Shown here one piece after another: positions 58,250 to 64,000 of a stretch of 64,000 nt of DNA. Position 1 is the stretch's first letter. The number at the start of each line of letters is the position of its first letter. The notes under the pieces are model-generated. The model ran no database searches and was not told the origin of the DNA. It was given only the letters and a program-made list of their open reading frames with translations. This DNA is from Talinum fruticosum (Eukaryota > Streptophyta > Magnoliopsida > Caryophyllales > Talinaceae): the NCBI GenBank assembly GCA_021018815.1, contig JAITYX010000046.1:2322001-2386000 (forward strand). Direction: 5' to 3'. The position numbers and the translations under genes are program-made.

Positions 58250-58870
58250 ATGGCAATAAATGACATTATTGGTGGTCTGTCCACTAGTAAGATGTTGGAT
58301 GGTACTAATTACGACATCCGATATATAGAAATTTAATTTCTTCTAAGAGAGAATAAGGTTTTGGAAACCTTAACGATTATTGTTGCTAAGACTATAAATA
58401 CCGCTAATGAGCAATATCAACAAGATATGAAAGTATATGATGCTTGGAGCAAAAAGGATTGTAAGGTGCAACAAATTATGTTGCATAACATGCATAACTA
58501 TATAATTGGAGAGTTTGAAGATTGCCTCACTGCTAAGGACATATGAGACAGAGTCAAAATTAGATTTGATATGACTTCTATATCAAGATTACATATCTTG
58601 AATATGAAGTGCACGTAGTACCAAATGGATTCCAGCAGACGAGTATAGCTAAGCATGTATGAATCATGAGTATATTGGTTCGGGATCTTAAAGTTGTTGG
58701 GTGAGAAATCTTTGAGAAGGAACAAGTCTTAAATGTGATTCGGGCTCTTCATGATGATAATGTGCATTGCAAGAAGGTTAAGCTCACTATGACTCACAGT
58801 GAACATATGAAAACCTTCGGACGGATTTAGAGATGACTCGAGATAGAAGAAGAATGTATAAGACAATTTA
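58250..58870 (+). pseudogene. Ty1/copia gag, decayed (copia-2)
   Basis: From ATG 58250: MAINDIIGGLSTSKMLDGTN, YDIRYIEI, stop, FLLRENKVLETL, DAWSKKDCKVQQIMLHNMHN, FEDCLTAKDI, and, after frame changes, pieces like LNVIRALHDD and KLTMTHSEHMKTF. This is the order of copia gag (UBN2-type). Reverse transcriptase remnants of probably the same element lie at 62.09-62.45 kb beyond CACTA-3. Stops and shifts make it inactive. Confidence 0.8.
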
Positions 58871-60272
58871 TTCTACCAATCTAAAAATAAATCAAATCTA
58901 GAATTAGTAAGCACATAGTTCAAGGATAGTATGAAGAAAATATGTTACTTCTTTATATCACTCTCCTACGTTTTTTGTCGAAACTAAGTTTCATTTGGAA
59001 AGACAATAATTCTTTTGTATCATGACGATGTGTGTTTTGACCATGGGTCATTGAAAAAATAATTAAATAAATTTTTCTTGACTTGAATGTTAATTGTATA
59101 ATTCTTGGCTTATTTTTAGTTTAACATTGTGGTTGTGATTCTGAATTTATTGATTGATTTGTTAGACTTGGTCTCTTTTGATCGAAATAAAGTAAGTTAG
59201 CTAGCTAAATATTATTTGAGATCGATTCCCTAAGGTTAAGTACCTAATAGGAGTCATGTTTTAGTTAGCAGTTTGACCAAGAAGTACTTTTAGTAAGACT
59301 TTTATGACATCAAAAACCATTAGAGCGGATCTACTTAGACATTTATAGGACCTTGAACGACAAGGCAATGTCAAAGAGTTGAGTTTATCCCTCATTTTAA
59401 TGACCATTCACAATATAGGTATGAGTACTTATTGTATCGTTGACACAAAGCGTTAGATGTGTTCAACATTTCGTGACATGAGTATAGACGATCAGGATGA
59501 AGAATTAAGATGAGCTCATCGTTATAGTGAATAATCTTTCTATAATGAATTTATAGAATTAAATGAGAAAAAAATATATTTACTACTTTCGATTCCGCAT
59601 ACTCAGCATTTGCATATTGTTGTGAAACATAAAAATCGCACATCATTTTAAAATGGTCAAGTTAATGATGACTCAAATTATGTTAAGTGCATATATATCT
59701 GCCACACCATAAAAGGTTATGGAATGGTATAAAAACTCTTTTTGGGCCTCTTTGTATTTGGTTTCAAATTATTTGCATAACTAGGCCACAAATATGAAAA
59801 CTTGGTCTAAAAGCTATCTAGGTGGTAGCATGACTGATATTGACAAACTAGCAATATCGATCTTCTTATGGATAAGTTCCTATTGGTGAATTTAAAAAGG
59901 ACCTAAAAGAATTATATGAGTTACAATAAAGATATACAACTATCTCTTAGTGAGTGGGAGAATTGTATGTTCACAAATGCACCGAGGATAGTATAATTCC
60001 TCCGGATGAAAATAATAGAAAGGAAAAAGTCCTACTATTCTAAATGATGAGAGAATTATCTTTGAGAATAGGGTTTTGTTCTTAATCTTTAACTCTTAAT
60101 GTGAAGTTAGTCTACATACTAAGGATCCCACACATCCAACGGATAGTGGGAGTTATTCTCTACCTATTATGCTAAATGGTGGAATTTTGCCCGATCGGGA
60201 GAGTTATCTTGAGAATAAGTTTTGTTCTTAATCTCTAACTTCTAATGTGAAGTTAGTCTACACATTAAGGAT
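58871..60272. other. Copia-2 interior, no clear domain; ~165-bp duplication near the end
   Basis: No domain could be read. 60040-60170 and 60200-60272 plus 61765-61800 are repeats of one another: TTATCTTTGAGAATAGGG, TCTTAATCTTTAACTC, GTGAAGTTAGTCTACA and CGGATAGTGGGAGT occur in both. The second copy is split by CACTA-3. Confidence 0.5.
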
Positions 60273-61764
60273 CACTACTAGAAAATCGCCATATAGCGAC
60301 GGAGACAGCGACGGAAAACGTCATTTAGCGACGAAATTTCACAATTAGCGACGGAAAAATTCCGTCTCCGATTTTCGCGTCGCTAAAAATCAGCCACGAA
60401 TTCTGCGATTCCGTCGTTCCAATTAGCGACGGAATCGTAGAATTCCGTCGCTCTTTCATCACCAATTTTTTAAAAAAAATTAACAATTTTGTGTATTTTT
60501 GAGTGCTTAATACAAAAAATCTAGAACGATATACAAATCCAAATAATCCGACAAAGCATAACAACATCAAATTCAACTTCAATTCAAACACAAAAATCAT
60601 ATACAAACACAAAAGTTATAAATAATCTAATTTCAATTCAACAACATCCATAAAAACTAATTGAAAAAAAAAACAAGAGTATTACATTATTAACAAACAA
60701 AAGTTATGTTCTTCATCTTCCTTTTCCTCTTCTTCTTCCTCTTTCTCATTATCTTCACCTTGTACCTCATTTTCATTCCAACCATGCCTATCAAAATAAG
60801 TTATATAAAATCCTCTAAAATCTGAAATTTTATATTAAACAAAGTAAATTATAAATACAACTAACAATGAGGGAGGATGGAGAAAGCACACCTACAAGAG
60901 GTTAAAGGTGGTTAGTTTGTGACATGCATGGCGGTGACGGCGGCGGCGGCGAATGACGGTGGTAGACGATTACGAAAGGAGGAATGGTTTTCAGCCTCTT
61001 GCTCTCGACACTCTCACTTCTCTCTAATTCTCAATCTATCTCTCCTTATGGTTTTGCCGAGCCTCGTTGAAGTCGAGATTTTATTTCCATCATAACGACG
61101 GATCGGCGACAGATCTGTCCATCGCTACTTTAAAAAATTTAGTTAGCGACGGAATCAGTCCATCACTAATTAAAAATTTTAAAATTTCAAAACTGGAGAA
61201 AATTTAATAGCTCGCCAATGTAAAATTTTTCAAATTTTGAGTTAGCGACTGAACAGTCCGTCGCTAACTAAAAATTTGAAAAATTTTAGATATTTGCAAA
61301 ACAAAAATAGGTGGCAAATTTAAATTTCGAAAATTTTGGATTAGCGACGAAAAATTCCGTCGCTAATTTAAATTTGAAAAATTTTATATTTTTCAAATTA
61401 AAATAGGCGACAAATTTAAAATTTTAAAAATTTTGAATTAGCAAGGACTAATTCCGTAGCTAATTAAAAAATTTAAAATTAGATCTAGCGACGGATTGAT
61501 TCCGTCACTAAATAAAAAAATAAAAAAATAGACTTAGTGACGGAATTATCGACAGACCGATTCCGTTGCTAATTTTAAAAAAGTTAAAAAATTTATTTAT
61601 TTCATAAATCCGTCGCTAATTTTTCCATTTCCGTTGCTAGTGAGTAAAATAGCGACGAAATTTTTTTCTGTCGCTACTTAAGTTTTATCTTACGGATGTC
61701 GGTTTCAGTCGTTAGTTAGCGATGGACTCGTATTCCGTCGCTATATAACGTTTTTATAGTAGTG
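60273..61764. mobile_element. CACTA-3, non-autonomous, 1.49 kb, TSD GAT
   Basis: Left end CACTACTAGAAAATCGCC; right end ...CGTTTTTATAGTAGTG; GAT flanks both sides (60270-60272, 61765-61767). TTAGCGACGGAA and TTCCGTCGCTAA words crowd 60290-60450 and 61090-61745. No transposase was found. A GGCGGCGGCGGCG run lies near 60940. Removing it joins a host repeat that is also present uninterrupted at about 60120. Confidence 0.9.
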
Positions 61765-62059
61765 GATCTCACATACGTAACGGATAGTGGGAGTAATTCT
61801 CCAAAGAGAAAAGGGGAGGAATCCTCTATCACATTAGGCAAATATGAAAGGTTTTTTTAGAAATATAAATATTTAACCTCTTTTGTAGAGGCTAACGATT
61901 CACCAAATCACAAGAAGTGTAAATATGCTTTAAGGGGTAAAATGAACTCATATGCAAAGAATGAGGTTCCGAGGATTGACTTTTCTATCCAATGTAAATA
62001 ATTTGGAAAACAAGTATATTTTTCAAGATAAACATCGAACAAATGAATTACTTGCCAAG

Positions 62060-62720
62060 TTCAAGGTCCATATAGTGGTGAAAGTTTTTACCCACTTCTA
62101 TGGGTGCTAACTATGTAGAGATTTTTACCTCATATGTTGAGATATGTTTCTATTCACTACTTCTAGTCATAGTTGCCCACTTGGACTATAATGTTAGTTC
62201 AAATGGATTTTTAGATTGCCTTCTTCAAATATACATGGATCCAACTACTGTTTTTGTATAATAAAGTCAAGAGGACAAAATGTGTCATCTTGTAAAATCC
62301 ATATAATGTCTTGAACAATCTTCCAAATCATTGTATAATAAGATACTATGATTGTCTATGTGTCAAGAACAACAAGATAGGTTATGTTTCTCAATTCTCT
62401 TCTATGACACATTGTTGGCTGGAAATAACTTGGAGATGTTTTGCAGCCACTAAGTAGTAGTTGTTTTCCATTTGTGAGATGGGAAAGACAAATCAAAAGT
62501 TGGTGTGTCTTACTCATGGGTATAACTAGAAATTGTCCTAAAAAGTTCCTGGGATATTGCTAAGTTTGTAAATATTCAGGAAATCTTAGAATGTTATTTA
62601 GTATATTCCTCCAAATCTATTGACACTTTGGTTGATAAAAGTCTATCCTCAAGCCTCGATCAAATGCCTTAGAAAATGAGCAGATTGTCTACGATAGTGC
62701 ACTAGAAAATTTAAATGTTT
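62060..62720 (+). pseudogene. Ty1/copia reverse transcriptase remnant (copia-2)
   Basis: Readable pieces: IVAHLDYNV and QMDF (about 62165-62205), IYMDPTTVFV (62230), then the frame SQEDKMCHLVKSI, stop, CLEQSSKSLYN (62266-62335), where KSIYGLKQ.S is expected, and FYDTLLAGNNLEM (62402-62440) in place of the YVDDILLAGN catalytic motif, with both catalytic aspartates disturbed. Later NQKLVCLTHGY near 62495 fits the next conserved block. Clearly a dead pol gene. Confidence 0.75.
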
Positions 62721-64000
62721 AACATGTTGTGCACATTGTTTAACATTTAATTATTGTCATTTTATGTTCTTTTTGTAAGACACTATGACAATGACATTTT
62801 TCTGCTCGTTTAGCAACCGAGTTAAGAGAATTTATGGCATTACCTTCATGGTACGAGTAGTCAAATTGTTTAAAGTTAACAATAAGATGATACTCGATTG
62901 CTGATCGTAGGTACAACCTAGATAAGTCTAGGTGGTCAACCTCGAGAAAATGTTTTTTCATCCTTAGTGGATGAGCTATGGAAGGACGCAGTAGGAAGCA
63001 TGATTGCGTAAACAAAATTTTTACATGTTGTTTTTGAAGTTTAGGGAACAAGTTTTTATCTTATGGATAAATCTTGTTTTATGATGGTCATGTTAGTATT
63101 GTATAAAGTGTATATGAAAAGGATAGTGTTCCTTTTTCGTATACTTATACACTAATAACTCTGTGATTAGGCACGATGAAATGTCATCGGGCTTATGATT
63201 GACCCTGTGATACCGGTAATCACCCTAATGCTTGAGTAGCGCGTAGGATGAGACTGAACAACATTAACACTAAGTTTGTGTGTAATGTTATCATATCTTC
63301 ATACTTGTGTTATATGAATGATAAGTTAAAAATTTTTATAGTCGCCTTAGTAAGTCTACGATGAGACGCTATAGAGTTGAAATATAAAATGCCTTGATTT
63401 TATGTTAAAGCCTTAAAACTGAATCTTGAGTGTCAAGATTAACATTAGGTATGTTAATCTAGTGGTTCAAGTTAGTTTTTTCATTAAACTAGACTTATGA
63501 TTAGCATAGCATAGAAGAGTGACATGCTTAGCTTAGTGGGAGCTATGCTCGTGACACGCATTTCATATTGTGTGTGTTTTGTCGATCTTTAGAGGTGTGA
63601 CAAATGGATCCCTTCTTTGTCACTGTGTAATCCTTATGGAATTTGTGTCTATGAGATACAGTTCCCTTTGACTTAGGGCTATGTTGTGAAATTTAAGTTA
63701 GATGTTGCTACTTTAATGTATATTCCAACAGACTAAGATATACACAAAGCTCGAGTAGAATACATTAGGAAACTAGTCTAACCGAGATGTAACATTGTGA
63801 GTGGCTAAGGAAAATCACTCCATATTCCCCATATCAGCCCGGGAAACTATATTCAAAATATAATCATATGATATATCAGTAGGCATAAAGAGATAATATA
63901 TATCGCGGGTAATGTATGGATGGTTTAGGGCATTGTCCTTGTGAAATTGTTATGTTAGTTAAATGGTGACTTTATATAACACTTTACTTTTTTGGTCGCA
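62721..64000. other. No gene recognised; possible copia-2 3' part
   Basis: The 103-codon minus open frame at 62740-63051 has no known domain. An LTR could lie here, but without a second copy in the window it cannot be marked. Confidence 0.4.

Noticed and set aside
1..64000. CRISPR arrays, organelle DNA insertions, endogenous pararetrovirus, rDNA
   Set aside because: Looked for short regularly spaced repeats, organelle gene runs, viral-type coat or movement proteins, and rRNA; none were recognised. The regular repeats found are minisatellites.

Overview
The window looks like nuclear DNA of a flowering plant, most likely a eudicot with a repeat-rich genome. It is AT-rich and has one recognisable host gene, for a P-class pentatricopeptide repeat (PPR) protein, at about 3.9-5.85 kb. 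Nearly everything else is transposable elements of six kinds: CACTA, Mutator-like (MULE), hAT, PIF/Harbinger, LTR retrotransposons (Ty1/copia and Ty3/gypsy) and Helitron. No rRNA gene, functional tRNA gene, CRISPR array or organelle-type operon was seen.

Layout. 1-1712: decayed CACTA TNP2 transposase on the minus strand, running off the left edge. 3899-5853: the PPR gene, closest to Arabidopsis At4g20090 (EMB1025), with a one-base frameshift near its 3' end. 6.8-14 kb: small non-autonomous elements. These include two hAT elements with exact 8-bp target-site duplications (12048-12758 and 13326-13748), a MULE-like element, and two copies of a repeat with a tRNA-derived head. 14132-16459: decayed copia gag, split by a PIF/Harbinger-like element with a large internal foldback.

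16.46-46 kb is one deep nest that can be read from target-site duplications and interrupted reading frames. Gypsy-1 (16460-22575) sits in the copia gag. Gypsy-2 starts at 22576 inside the gypsy-1 3' LTR. A MULE (22618-40600, 9-bp TSD TTTATTTTT, 168-bp terminal inverted repeats) sits in the gypsy-2 5' LTR. The MULE holds gypsy fragments, CACTA-1 (28425-38228, TSD AAC) and a PIF/Harbinger element (38387-39496, TSD TTA). CACTA-2 (30768-36643, TSD TAA) sits inside CACTA-1. Gypsy-2 resumes at 40610 with the rest of its LTR, a leader and a decayed gag-protease.

The most interesting unit is the MULE. Without its insertions it is about 5 kb and has two convergent genes: a mudrA-type transposase on the plus strand and, on the minus strand, a gene with a GRF-type zinc finger, a coiled coil and a C-terminal membrane segment. 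The layout recalls mudrA/mudrB of maize MuDR, but the second protein is of a different type.

47-64 kb: a Tourist-like MITE (47278-47639), a decayed autonomous Helitron on the minus strand (about 47989-56711; Rep and helicase both carry changed catalytic-motif residues), an AT-rich stretch with tandem repeats, and a decayed copia element (gag at 58250, reverse transcriptase remnants at 62.1-62.45 kb) split by a third CACTA element (60273-61764, TSD GAT). All TE genes seen are broken; any activity would need helper elements elsewhere.
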